Assembly (NCBI RefSeq): GCF_012489685.1
Contig: NC_080043.1
Location: 27,622,743-27,686,742, forward strand
Origin: Lotus japonicus
Lineage: Eukaryota > Streptophyta > Magnoliopsida > Fabales > Fabaceae
Length of the DNA: 64,000 nt
Reading direction: 5' to 3'
Shown: in pieces, positions 34,033 to 45,814 of the stretch
How the letters are laid out: every line of letters begins with the position of its first letter
Position numbering within the stretch: position 1 is the first letter of the stretch
The notes under the pieces: generated by a model
The model's database searches: none
What the model was told of the DNA's origin: nothing
Seen by the model: the letters and a program-made list of their open reading frames with translations, nothing else
Translations under genes and position numbers: made by a program

Positions 34033-35514
34033 ATGTGACATTGAATAACAAGTGACAAATAAGCTATTGCAGTTCTCTCTGGCTTAATTTCATGGATTGT
34101 GGCAGATTCTTATACAATATGCTTTCCTGGTTTAGTTTATCAGTTTTATATTAGCTTTTTTAGTTGCACAAGGAAAATTAGAGAACTTTTGGTCTTGTAA
34201 CTTTAAGCCCATGTGCTACACAAATAAACATGGTTTGTCTTAGCTGTATTGCTTGGTTTTGGTTCCCCAACAACTGCATTATATCTTTGCTGGTCCTGCT
34301 TTGTGCCTTATACAAAATACAAAATTGTCCCTGTCCATGGTGCCTTTTCAGATTTCACATGTTCAATAAGGTTTTCTTTAGCACCATGGATGATTGTTAT
34401 GATTATGAAGTTGCTGCAGGAGCTGAGTTAATTTATTCTATTATCAACCTTCTGATTCTGAGTGCAATATTCATCTACGGTCAGATTTAATTTGACATTT
34501 CTAGAGAATGATATTAATGATATCTGTTGATTACATTAGAGTATAAAGTTCTCTCATTTCACCAAAATGCCCTTTACACTTTCTGTTATACAAGTATGAA
34601 GTTCAGGAAAGGCATGTGCACATGGTCAATTTGCTAGGAGAAGGAGTAACAGTGCAGAGGATGATAACAACATGAGATGCAGCACATTGAGTTTGCACAA
34701 TTTCCTACTTAACTTCCTTATTGATCTCTTGACATGATTAAATGGATTATTTGACATGGAGGGTAAATTGTTGGCTTCATACTGGGGACTTAGCATGTGA
34801 AAACTTGTTCTTTTATTTAGATATGAACATGGCATGAACTAGTTGCGAAGTGTTATAATCTTTGCGTGGTAAGGAAGCATAGGTTAATGCTTTGAGTACA
34901 AGTCATGTTTCTGTCATATTTCAGATTCAACAAATTGCATAACTTATCCCATTTGATTTATTTTAAGATGAGTATGCAATTGATACCATCATGATAGGTC
35001 TCATACTTAGCAAGAAATGATTTTGTTTGTTGAAGTTAAATGAATTGGAAGATGCAATGATCACTTGCTTATATGTTTAATAAGTACCATATGCCTCCTC
35101 TACTGAGGTGATTGGCTATTTTCCTTTGAATAAAACTTCATTTTGGAAATTGAGGCACACCATTAAAGTTTTGTGAAAGTATGTGAAGGTTGCATATGAA
35201 AGTTATGAAAAACCATTTGCATTCTAAATGTTGATTTCAGTTTTCAAATTCTGATGAGATTATGGTTTAGCTTGGAAGACTCTTCCATAAGCGGTTTGTT
35301 ATTGGGTGGGACAAGCTCCTGATGGCGCGATTTAGTTACAAAGTGAAACAAGTTTCACGATAAACTAAATTAGCCCCGGAAAAGCCCACGTAACAACCGG
35401 ATTCATTGGCGATGTGTGGGGTACAAATTGCCCATTCTACTGAGCACCGCTTTGGTAATCCAACTGGCCATTGGAACCCAAAGCACTTTGAGTCCCGAAA
35501 TGGGACGATCACAC

Positions 35515-35880
35515 CAAGGGTGGCGACCTACCGCTAGGGTGGTGACCACATGCCAAAGGGTGGCGACCAAACGCTATGGGTGGCGACCTGTAAGACTCAG
35601 TTTCTAGACACACAAAAGTCGCCAAAAGGGTGGCGACCTGACGCTAAGGGTGGCGACCTACCGCAAGAGGGTCGCGACCTACCGCAAGAGGATGGCGACC
35701 TACCGCTAAAGGGTCGCGACCTACCGCCAAAAATGAGGGTAGCGACCTACCGCAAAATGGTGGCGACCTACCGCAAGAGGGTCGCGACCTACCGCAAGAG
35801 GGTCGCGACCTACCGCCAAAAATGAGGGTAGCGACCTACCGCAAAATGGTGGCGGCCTTACGCTGAGAGTGGCGAGCAAG
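35515..35880 (+). repeat. Minisatellite, GGTGGCGACCTACCGC units
   Basis: More than a dozen imperfect copies of a roughly 20-bp unit (GGGTGGCGACCTACCGCAAG and variants GGTCGCGACC). It includes a larger duplicated block (about 35693-35755 against 35776-35838). The ORF through it is a repeat artefact. Confidence 0.9.
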
Positions 35881-36268
35881 CCAAACTAATTTCTTATAAG
35901 GCACAAAATTCTTTGACAAAATTGGTTTTAACTTAGATTTATAAGAGCACATCTTTGGTGGTTGATTTTTCTTTGATGATTAGGTGATTGCATGCTTATA
36001 ACTGAATTGTATGATTTGATAAACCTGCTGGAAATGATGAAATTTGAATTATGATCCCTGAGGCAACTGATGAGTATTTGTAGTTGAGAAATGTTCTAAA
36101 CAGGAAACAGGCTAAAGCAAGATGGTGATGGCGATGCGGCGAGTGAGGACACTCCTACTCCTCATGACTTGGACGGAGTCTGGTGGACTTGTGGACTCTG
36201 GCGAGAGAAGGAGCATGCGTGCTGGGCGGACCTTCTCCTAAGGACGATGCGGCGGCGACTTCGGCTTG

Positions 36269-36999
36269 AAGACACATTATGCTCTCATGCTTCGAGCTCG
36301 GTGTCTCGTGGACTGGTTGAGTCCTTTCACCATATTAAGGGACTCGCCCCGGAAGCAACTTGATCCGTGAAGATGCTACGAGGGGCGGATGCGGGAGAGA
36401 TTGGCGGGAGACCATGTCACCAGGCGAGCCGGCTTCTATTCAGCGAGTCACGTCATATGTGGCGGGCCACCACGACTCCTTAATCTTGTAGGCGTTTGTA
36501 CACCATCTTTCTAGGTCCCGCGTCAATCGGTGATTCATGTATTTGTGTATTTCCTTGCGCCTATTAGCGGTTTGTGTTTCATTCGCGCCATGTCGGCGAC
36601 CTACACGCTTTATATATTCTTTGTTGATCCCGCCAAGTAGCGTGGTTAGGTGATCTTCTAGGCGGGGAAGCTATTGCAGCTAGAAGCTTGGGAATAGTTC
36701 CTGCGCGTTGGTCGAAACCGCCAGCCGAGGAACGCCGTACCAAGTGGAAAGTGGCAACGGGCGACCTGCTAGGGGAATCACAAGGGGACAGAGATTGGCG
36801 GTCACATTTTGAAGACACACTTCGCTCTCCTGCTTCGAGCTTGTGGACTTGCGGACCAAGGGCGCTCGCCCTTCATCTTTTCACGCCATGTTGGCGACTT
36901 GGATTTTTTGCATACACGATGGATAAGCATTAGGCAGTTATAGTTTTCTTAAAGACACACTTAGCTCTCATGCTTCGAGCTCGGTGTCTTGTGGACTTG
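36269..36999 (+). repeat. Triplicated motif before the 3' LTR
   Basis: GAAGACACA...GCTCTCATGCTTCGAGCT followed by GGTGTCT and GTGGACT occurs at 36269-36315, about 36812-36855, and 36951-36999 directly abutting the 3' LTR. The last lies where the polypurine tract would be expected. Confidence 0.7.
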
Positions 37000-37299
37000 T
37001 GGACTGGGCGAGCCCCTAGAGGGGCAACGCCCAGGGTTCACACCGCCCCGTGGCGGGTCCCCAAGCCAGTAGGGTTGGGCCTCGTTCAGCCAGGCCCACA
37101 CGGCCCATTAAGGACACTAGCATATGGGGCCCAACACTACCTCTATAAATAGGTAGCAGATACCAATTGTAAGAGACCTTGGCTCATTTTATGAATACAC
37201 ACATGAAATTCAATTATTCTCTTGCTAGATTTCTATCTTGAGTGCAATCACTTCTCTCTCTAGGGGTTACACCCTTTCTCAATGTTCTTACCCGGAACA
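37000..37299 (+). repeat. 3' LTR
   Basis: 300 bp, nearly identical to 31878-32178, followed by the AATGG target duplication. Confidence 0.95.
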
Positions 37300-37304
37300 A
37301 ATGG

Positions 37305-37912
37305 CTTTATTTTGCTTTATGTTTTCATGAGAGAACATTTTATCAAGGTTCATTACACTTTTGTAGACAAAGGTGACAACGTTTAACCTGCTTTACAATC
37401 TGAATCACTTTGAGAACAATATTATGAAAGTAGTTAAGCCCATAATTGAAATTCCAGACTAATCTATTGACTGAGCTTGAACTCGTGTCAGGGTCACAAC
37501 TCACAACCTGATTAGCATTTTGTTGTGGGTCGTGGTAATTCTCACTTTCACGGAAGGGGGATTAAGAAAGCAGTAGCATTCAATGATTGCTTCAATTGAA
37601 CATGTTGTGAATTCATTAAAGCTAAAAGAATGTGACTTTACTAGAGTCTTGGGCTACTTTCCTTTTGTGAATATGCATGCCATTGTTATTCTAGATATAT
37701 ATTGAGAACCAATTTCTATGACAAGTTAACAAACTGTTTTTGGAGGCATATGCTCTTTATTTTAACTTTTCAAACTGCCAACCTGGAAATTATGACCGAG
37801 CAGCCCCGAGACAAGAATCATGACAACGAATCGAGTTACTTGATATATGGATCAGACAATCACCGTAAAACATTTAGCTCCCATAAGAGCAAGGAAGAAA
37901 TACTTTATACTA
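37305..37912. other. Intergenic flank
   Basis: No supported feature; an 85-codon ORF (37702-37959) overlaps the inverted-repeat boundary and has no recognisable domain. Confidence 0.5.
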
Positions 37913-38692
37913 GAGGGGAAAATGGTGGAGAAGAAGATCAAAATTTAAGGGTTTATTAATGATATGATAAAGGGTTTTTTATTTTTTAAATAAGAATTTA
38001 ATTTTTATTTTTATTTATTTATTATACAGGTGAAATAGATATATTAACTAAAAATTACACGTAAGCGTGTCACGTCAGTGTTGTCAGTTGTGTACACTTT
38101 GACAAAGTCATAGAGCTCTCTAACCTTGGTGATGCTTTTCGGACCAACGAGGGATGAAAATCAAACTTTTTCTCAAAGTTCATGGAAAAATACATAGTTA
38201 ACCCTAATTCAATACACAATTCGTCCTCAAGGATAACTCAAGTCGTAAGAGCTAGTGTACATATAGGTTGGAAGAGGGTTGTCTAGACATCAACCTTGAA
38301 GGATTGTAGCTTTCTTTCGCCAGTACAAAAAAAAGTTCATAAACCAAATGCACAACAATCCTCTCGTTTGTGTATCTGTAGACGACATGTTTTAAAAACA
38401 ACAAAACTACAAAAACAGCAAAGTTAAAATCTTTCGAATTTGACTCAATTCACTTCAATTCAACATTTCCACCTTTGCAACCGCAAGTAGGCGACACACA
38501 AAGACTCATAAAATTTATGGAAATGGAGAATTTTAATGTTATGTTAATTTTCAATAAACTGTACTTAATTATAAATGTCCTTGTGTAAGAATTGTTCGAT
38601 TAAATATGATGTCAATGATGTTAGCGTCACTATGTCTTTTACTCATTTATTTATTTATTAATGGTGGTGCGTGCATATGATAACAACTTGAT

Positions 38693-38700
38693 TATATAAA
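38693..38700 (+). promoter_or_regulatory. TATA box, left arm
   Basis: TATATAAA about 50 bp upstream of the ATG at 38750; the mirror copy on the right arm faces it (39208-39215, minus strand). Confidence 0.5.
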
Positions 38701-38749
38701 GGAGAATGATAATGAAAGATTCCTCCTTAGCCCAAAGTGAGAAGGAGAA

Positions 38750-38932
38750 ATGAGGGAAAAGTTGTTGGATAAAATGTCAGAAATACCCTCAAAAGTACAA
38801 ACTAATACTATTGTTGCTGCAGACAAAAAGCCGTATCAACGAACCAATAATCGACCATCTCAAATCAGTCTTCTTGTTCCTGTTACAGCTCGACGAAATA
38901 CTTCAAGGAGAAAGGGAATGCATCATATATAA
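38750..38932 (+). CDS. Small basic ORF at the centre of the inverted repeat
   Basis: A 60-aa peptide, Lys/Arg/Thr-rich (MREKLLDKMSEIPSKVQTNT at its start), beginning shortly after a TATA box and ending at the palindrome centre. The mirror copy on the right arm is diverged and interrupted. No family recognised; it may be the first exon of a duplicated gene rather than a complete gene. Confidence 0.25.
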   Translation: MREKLLDKMSEIPSKVQTNTIVAADKKPYQRTNNRPSQISLLVPVTARRNTSRRKGMHHI

Positions 38933-40016
38933 CAATGTAGATGCAACACAGGTGATCAGTATTCATTAAATATGAGGCATTCCCTTTCTCCATGAAGTAC
39001 TTCGTTGAGCTATAACAAGAACAACAAGAACAAGAAGAATGATTTGGGATGGTCGATTAAGGTTCGTTGATACGGTTTTTCGTCTGCAACAACAGTAGTA
39101 TTAGTTTGTACTTTTGAGGCTATTTCTGACATTTTGTCCAGCAATTTTTTTTCCTCATTTCTCCTTCTGACTTTGGACTTATGAGGAATCTTTCACCATC
39201 ATTCTCCTTTATATAATCAAGTTGTTATCATATGCACGCACCACCATTAACCAAAAAAAAAAAAAGACATAGTGACGCTAACATCATTGACATCATATTT
39301 AATTAACTGAAAAATTCTTACAGAAAAGAATATATAATTTAGTACAGTTTATTGAAAATTTGACATAACATTAAAATTCTCCATTTCCATGAATTTTCAG
39401 AGTTTACGTGAGTCGTCTACTTGCAATTGCAAATGTGTAAATGTTGAATTGAAGTGAATTGAGTCAAACTTGAAAGATTCTAACTTTGCTGCTTTTGTAG
39501 TTTTGCCATTTTTAAAACAACATGTCGACTACGAATACACAAATGTGATGATTGTTGTGCGTTTGGTTTATGAATATTTTTTGATACATCCGAAAGATAA
39601 ACTACAACCCTTCAAAGTTTATGTCTAGACCTCCCTCTCTTCAATCTATATGTCCACCAGCTCTTACACTCTTGAGTTATCCTTGGGGACGAGTTGTGTA
39701 CTGAATTTAGGGTTAACTATGTATTTTTCCATGAACTTTGAGCAAAATTTGATTTTGATCCCTCGCTGGTGTAAAGTCCGAAAAGCATCCTCATGATTAG
39801 AGAGCTCTGGTGACTTTGTCAAAGTGTACACAATGGTGACACTCTTACGTGTAGTTTTTAATTAATATCTCTATTTCACATGTATAATAAATAAAAAAAT
39901 AAATTAATTAAATTTAAATTCTTAGTTAAAAAATAAAAATAAAAACATTTATTTTATCATTAATAAACCCAAAAATTAAAGAAATTTTTATCTTCTTCTC
40001 CACCATTTTCCCCTCA

Positions 40017-41565
40017 AGTTGAAAAGTAAAAGCAAAAAACCTCAACTAAAAATAAAACCCAACCTAGATCAACCCAGATAAATTTGGGTGTTTCGATTTT
40101 CTCTGATCAAGACTAAATATTCACGATAGTCAAATAAGGATTCTCAAATTACAGCACAACGTTAGTAGTCAAACAAATTATTTTAACATGTGAGTGTGTG
40201 CACCTATATTGGCAATGAAATTAATAGTGAAATAAATCATACATTATGAGTGAATAATTTGTTTTCAATAAAATATATTCTTTTGTTGTAAAAAAAAATC
40301 ATACATTATGAGTGAATAAAAAGTTAGTTTGCAGAAAATTCAATTGCAACTCATAAAATATAACAAAATCAGCAAACACAAGCAACTTCGGGCAAAACGA
40401 TATCTAGATATTTAAATAAAATGTAGAAGAAAAGATGACTTACCTTAATCAAATAAATCACAGTCGTTGAAAGACTTCTTCTAAAATATCACCAAGCCCA
40501 ACACATGGTCACCGAATAAACTTAAGCCATCATTCCCCGACTTATAGATCTAAGAAAATAAGATAGCACAACAAGCTTGAGTAAGAGATCAAAAGATCCA
40601 AACCAAAAGCAAATAAATTAAACAAATGATAAAATAACAAGAGGAGTTGTAGGCATATATATGATGAACAAGTAACATTAATTGATTAAGATACAAAAGA
40701 AGATACGTACTTAAACCAAGAAATCCCTAGCATCGCGAATTTATGAGGTATTGGATGGAGAGTGGAATGAATTTCTTGACTGGCGGCGCTCGGGAAGAGC
40801 TCAACATGAAACCCTATTCATGTGTTTGTGAGGGATAAGAAAATGCGTATGAGAAATTTATAGGGGAAGAGTGGGCTTTTTTTTTGTTAAATTATGGGCT
40901 TTGTTTGTGACCCATGACACGACGTTGAGATTAATGTGGGTGTCATTTCTTGCTCTTGATAAAAGAACCACAGTGCAAAGTTGGATTTATATATTAATAT
41001 ATTAATTAGTTTGATAGAGAAAAAAAATAGATTTTTAGATAGATTAGTTTAAATTAGAGCAAAATTATTGACCATCCACCGAAGAATTTACTATAACAAC
41101 CAATCAAGAAAATCAAGGATATGCCAATTTTACCACGGCGTCATATATTATTGCATTATTTAACCATCAACTATGTAGATTAACTGACACGAAGTTATTC
41201 TACCTTAAGCAATAAATTATTTGGAGAGAGTTGAATAATATCAAATTATATAAGAAAATTAAAGAGTATTTTATAAATAAATTATAATTTTCAATAATTT
41301 TTTCTTATTTCAATTTATATAAATTCATAAAATAATTGTTAGTAGATGTTTTAAGAAGACTAATATTAAAAATAAAATTATTAAAAACGTAACTTTTTAA
41401 ATTATCAAAGATATGATGTCGTGTAAACTTAAAAAAGTTAAATCTCTTTCTTATATGATGTGACATATTTAAATTTCTATATTAAATAAAATAAAATTCA
41501 TATTAGTATTTTTAATTTATTTAAGAATTTAATTTATATGTACTATTAGAAGAAGTCTCACTTAG
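40017..41565. other. AT-rich intergenic stretch
   Basis: Contains the small retroinsertion at 40234-40319. A more balanced segment at about 40450-40850 could be a minus-strand 5' exon region, but no coherent ORF is seen. Confidence 0.45.
40234..40319 (+). repeat. 38-bp poly(A)-tailed insertion with 24-bp direct repeats
   Basis: The 24-bp sequence ending ACATTATGAGTGAATAA occurs at 40234-40257 and 40296-40319. Between them is a 38-bp segment containing AATAAA and ending in a run of A, the form of an extremely 5'-truncated retroposed transcript tail. Confidence 0.6.
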
Positions 41566-41950
41566 TTAATGATAGGCTTAATTGAACTTTTAGTCCCCAA
41601 CTTTTGCCTTCATGCGAAAATCGTACCTAAACTTCAAAATTAGCAAAAAACATCCCTAACGGTTACACGTAGTTGCAAAATTGGTTTTCCGTCATACTTC
41701 CGTCCAAAATCTAACTGAAAATGATGACATGGCATTTCTAAATTAATTTTAACTAAAAATAATAATTTTTTAATTAAATAACATTTAGTCAGTTGCATTT
41801 TTAGTCCCCCACTCTATAACCACTCCTCCTCCTCCCCTTCTCATTCCTCACTTTCTCCATCTTCATCAATACAAACCCAGAAAATTTGTAACTAGTAAAA
41901 TTAAAATCATCCCCATCTCCATTTTCATCAATTATTGTTCATCTTCATCA

Positions 41951-41967
41951 ACCCCCCCCCCCCCCCA
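41951..41967. repeat. Poly(C) run
   Basis: About 17 consecutive C on the + strand inside the MULE. Confidence 0.9.
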
Positions 41968-43019
41968 CAGCAGCACCGCCAACCCCCCTCACCCAACATC
42001 ACCAAATTTTGAGGATCAAGGTAATGAAAATGTTAGGGAAAGAGGTTGATGAAAATGCTCACAGTAACGTTGAGGAAGATGAAGAAATTTGGTGATTGAA
42101 CTAATCTTTCAAACCCCAATTTTTTTTAAACGAGCGATGTAACAAAAAAAAAACCAAAGAGTGAAGAAGAAAGCAATCTCGATCTGGTCTGGTTGATCTA
42201 GTGTTGGTGTTGGTGACCGTTCATGGTTACTTGCTATCTCTAGAATATTTTTATCTCAGCAGATACATACAATATACTTTGCACGATATAGCCCACATAG
42301 TCAACGCATAATGGATCTCTGGGATCTTTTTGAAGACAAATCTCAGGAACATGTTTACAGTTATCAGATTCATGTCCCCAAGGTTGCAGGGATTCCGTTA
42401 ACCAGAAGATTTCGCCGGGTTATGATATAAACCGGAAGAAGATGAAGACGGTTATTGTTATATGGTGTCGATACACAGAGAAAACACCGATGAAGGAATC
42501 TCCAAAATGGTCATCATACTCGAGCAAGAGCAAGTGTCAGAGTATGACAAAGATGAGAAGTCAAACGGAGAAAGATGAAGTTTAATGTGCAGTAGCACCT
42601 CCCAGCATTGAAGATGGCAGGGACTAAGTGAAAGTAAAGCCGACTGTAAGCTTTATGTCATCATGTATGACAAAACAGGCTTGAAGGCTTGTTTGTGTAA
42701 TAGTTTTTGCTGCATACGACTAGTAGGTAACTCACTACATTTAGAGAGTAAGAAGAAGGAATGCTTCCAGACTTTACCTTCGCCTGCATAGAAATGAAAG
42801 GAACTTCACTGAGACCTGGTTAAGGGGAGAGAGAAGGTTTCTCATCCTCTTGTTGCCATCTCTCTTGCCGCTGTTATCTTTGTAACTGAATTCAATCTGG
42901 GAATAACTGAAAAAAGCGTTATTAGAGGTCTCCGCGGTTGGAGACATATCAGTTCTTAGGTTGAGTTGTTAGAGAATCGATTTTCTTCATAAGCGGTGAT
43001 GTACACGGGAGAAGGAGCC

Positions 43020-44930
43020 AGTGAATCCTCAGAAATGTCAAGGGCGCGCAGCGTGGATAGGGGCAGATGTTGAGGGTTTTGTGAACTCGAGAGATATAAC
43101 AATAGCCAATAAGAAGAGTTCAGTTCAGAATACGAGCCGTCACTTGCATCTATCTTCTTTCCAGAAGGCTAGGCTAGGCAAGTGCTCTTGCTATCCCCTT
43201 AGTCGTGGGCGTGGGTAACCCTCAGTAGTCTAGTCTGATTCTATTCTAGCGGTAGTAAATGGCCGAATCCGTTTGCTCCTTTCTTCGTAGGAAAGTTCCC
43301 TACTTGCCTAAAATTTTATCACTAGCCTTCCTTCTTTTTCGATTAGCCTTGTTAGATTGAGAAAAATGGGAAACTACCTAACCTAATTCAATAAGATAAT
43401 AAAGATCAGTTAGTCAAGGAATCCAGAGAGTGAGGTTTAAGCCACTAGTGGCTGAGATTAAGTCAATTAAGTGAAGTCCGCTGGGATTCTGTCTTATATT
43501 TATATTGTTGGGACTTTCATCCACGACTAGAACTCTGCCCTATTTGATTAGTAAAGTCGCTTTAAAGCTTTTTCTTGCATGCAAAGGATTAGATTCAGCC
43601 TGGTCCCTCGGTCAACCTTCTGTCCCGGCCCCTCAAAGGGAGCCTGGTAGGAGTTGGGGATTTGATATGATGGCTTGAATGATGGAAGAATCAATCCCCG
43701 CCATCTCACGAATGGGATTTGAACCCATATTTGCCTTATCGGGTTACTTTCCTGTTAGTCGTTCGCGATCCCACCCTCCCTCCTTCTAGAATAGTAGTCC
43801 TAAATTTAGGTAGTGCGTCTCTCGGCAGCGTGGATATGTTTACCCTTCGACTCCTCTATTCCTATCTCCTATCCCTCAATTCGGGGTTTGGGAACATCCT
43901 TTGCTCCCTTTTTTCCCAATCGTTTACGCTTACCATCAAGTGGTATGCGGCCTTGAGATTCGGATTTTCTAGAAATATTTCGCGGTTGTTCTCCATATCT
44001 ATCAGTATCTCTATTATCTTGACTCGTTTTTGGGCTGAAGCATCCAGTAAATGCAGATCCTCGATAAACTCCTAACAAGAGAAAAAAGGAAAACAAGGAG
44101 TAAACAAGAGCTACAACAACTAGAGTGTCAAGGCCAGGAGGAGGCAAGGGAAGTTTATTTTGGGAAGCAAGCTCCTTAACTTATCCGCTTATCGGAAAGA
44201 GCAGGGACCTACTACCTACAGGCAGAGACAAGACAACAAACTTATGGGCACCTGATTGTAAGTCATATCTATTCTTTGCTCGTGAAGTCTACGGAGCGAG
44301 CCTGCACTGGGGAGATAGCGACCTCTTCAACTCCACTACTACTACCTGTACTCAATCAAGTACAAGTAAAAAAAAAGACATTATTAATACAAGAAAGGAG
44401 GTATTTTTCTTTTTGGAAGCGAAGCGACCTAGTCGAGCTATTGTAAAGTTAAGCAGTTCCTCTTGTCGAGCTAGACTCTACTCGCGCTATAGTCGAGGAA
44501 AGCTCGCACGTTATTCGTGTTAAGTTGTCGAGTTAACTAGACTCGAGGAACAGAGCCTTTAGGTTTAGGCAACTCCTCCTCTCTGAGAAGAGGACACTTA
44601 CTTAGTTCAGTGCAACAACAAAAGAAAGGACCCTTACCCCTATATATCCCTTTTGGGGGGAAGATCAAACTCTTTAACTCAATCTACTACTACTGTTCTC
44701 ACTCATTGACATAAGTAAGAGCTACCAGTTCCTTACTCAAAGAACTCGTACCGGTACTCTTGAGTTCACAACCCTAAAAACAACCTTAGATTGGAGTAGA
44801 AACTCGATCCTACTAATTACGTAGAACCATGAACCATCGATCGAGGTGGTTCATGCTTTCTATAGAAGTAGCTGTACGCTAAGGCAAAGGTTGTAACCAT
44901 GCGTCATGCGTGCCGTAAGCGGGCTTTGGT
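43020..44930. other. Mitochondrial-like DNA inside the MULE
   Basis: Base composition changes sharply to about 45% GC. The text resembles plant mitochondrial spacer: CTACTCGCGCTATAGTCGAG, ACCCTTACCCCTATATATCC and GGATTTGAACCC (the antisense form of a tRNA T-arm). Overlapping ORFs (43719-44075 on +; 43869-44147 on -) match no gene I can name. No mitochondrial protein gene was identified, so this is an inference from composition and style. Confidence 0.45.
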
Positions 44931-45043
44931 GGGGGAACCCGTAGGAAGGGGGGACGACCCGCCGAATGAATTCACATCAGAATCGATCTGGTCGTCGACT
45001 TGATCTGATTCTGGCTTGAACGAGTGTTGGTGGTGCTCGCTTG

Positions 45044-45421
45044 TCATAGATCTGGGTTTGAAGGAGGGTTTTGTAGTGGAAAGGAAGAGAACGTGGATGG
45101 CGGCGGTGGCTTTCCCCAAAAACAGAAACGATTTTTATCACATATCTTTTCTTCACATGGCCCTAGCACACACAAGAGAGAGCAATCGGAGGAGGAAGGA
45201 AGACCAAGGGCGAGAAGACCCATGGCCAAGGCGACGACAGCGAGACTTAAGCGCGGGCGCTCGCTGGGGTTGGCCTTGAAGGTGGTGAGCGTGAAGGTCT
45301 GAGCAGCGATGGGGTTTGATGGGGGTTTGAGTTTTTGATGAAGAAGATGAAGTAGGAGGGTGAGCAATAAACTTTGACCCGAAATCTTAACTGTGGGAAG
45401 GAAGAAGAAAACAAAATCCAA
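45044..45421 (-). CDS. Unidentified ORF in MULE cargo
   Basis: 125 codons on the minus strand, with hydrophobic and Ser/Pro-rich stretches (SLAVVALAMGLLALGLPSSS could be a membrane segment). It lies in a GC-rich block within the MULE and may be a captured host gene fragment. Other frames through the same block are also open, so coding is uncertain. Confidence 0.2.
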   Translation of the reverse strand: MDFVFFFLPTVKISGQSLLLTLLLHLLHQKLKPPSNPIAAQTFTLTTFKANPSERPRLSLAVVALAMGLLALGLPSSSDCSLLCVLGPCEEKICDKNRFCFWGKPPPPSTFSSFPLQNPPSNPDL

Positions 45422-45814
45422 ACTTGGGAATCAACAATTAGGAAGAAGAACAAGATGGGATCTCCAGATGAAATATCTGAAATTGATGTTGATGTTGTTT
45501 CCACGACTACTTTGTTTCCAATGTTGTGGGTTGTGTAAATGTTAGGTTGCGGTTGGAGTTGGATGAGGTTGAATTGTGACGGATTATCTTCGTCACTAGT
45601 CCCAAAAATAAAAAATTATTAATACTTCTCAATTAAAATATTATTAAATAATACCATGTCAACAATCTGTTAGATTTTGGACGGAAGTTGGACGGAAAAC
45701 CAATTTTGCAACCGGGTGTAAACGTTAGGGACTTTTTTGCTAATTTTGAAGCTTGGGGACGATTTTTGCAGGAAGGCCAAAGTTGGGGACCAAAAGTTTT
45801 AAGCCTTAATGATA

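Larger units (their letters stand above)
32200..36999 (+). other. Interior of the non-autonomous LTR element
   Basis: No retroviral domain in any frame. About 32200-33370 is GC-rich and open in several frames with Arg/Ser-rich or Cys/Ser-rich translations, none recognised. About 33480-35330 is AT-rich, like host intron or intergenic DNA. About 36120-36999 is GC-rich again. Confidence 0.6.
31878..37299 (+). mobile_element. Complete non-autonomous LTR retrotransposon, 5.4 kb
   Basis: LTRs of 301 and 300 bp differ at only two bases and one single-base gap, so the insertion is recent. A perfect 5-bp target duplication AATGG flanks it (31873-31877, 37300-37304). A primer-binding site follows the 5' LTR. 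The 4.8-kb interior has no gag, protease, reverse transcriptase or integrase motif. It contains GC-rich low-complexity sequence, three sets of tandem repeats and AT-rich stretches resembling host intron or intergenic DNA. The element must depend on proteins supplied in trans (LARD-like). Confidence 0.92.
37913..40016. repeat. Long inverted repeat, about 1-kb arms and a 40-nt loop
   Basis: The left arm (about 37913-38930) is mirrored by the right arm (about 38969-40016), with substitutions and small gaps, around a spacer of about 40 bp. Examples: GGGGAAAATGGTGGAGAAGA at 37916 answers TCTTCTCCACCATTTTCCCC ending near 40015, and ATTAATGGTGGTGCGTGCAT near 38658 answers its complement near 39230. 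Each arm contains a TATA box pointing inward (38693-38700 on +; 39208-39215 on -). It may be a foldback element or an inverted duplication of a promoter and first exon. No target duplication was identified. Confidence 0.85.
41575..45805. mobile_element. Mutator-like element (MULE), 4.2 kb, with foreign cargo
   Basis: Terminal inverted repeats of at least 150 bp (41575-41735 against 45655-45805) begin GGCTTAATTG. A perfect 9-bp target duplication TTAATGATA flanks the element (41566-41574, 45806-45814). No transposase is present. The interior includes a C-rich microsatellite, a stretch resembling plant mitochondrial DNA, and a GC-rich possible gene fragment near 45020-45420. Cargo without transposase makes it Pack-MULE-like. 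Confidence 0.85.

Noticed and set aside
35550..35825. 91-codon repetitive ORF
   Set aside because: Product of the GGCGACCTACCGC minisatellite.
43690..43770. Antisense tRNA gene suggested by GGATTTGAACCC
   Set aside because: Only a T-arm-like box is visible; I could not fold a full cloverleaf with acceptor and anticodon stems.
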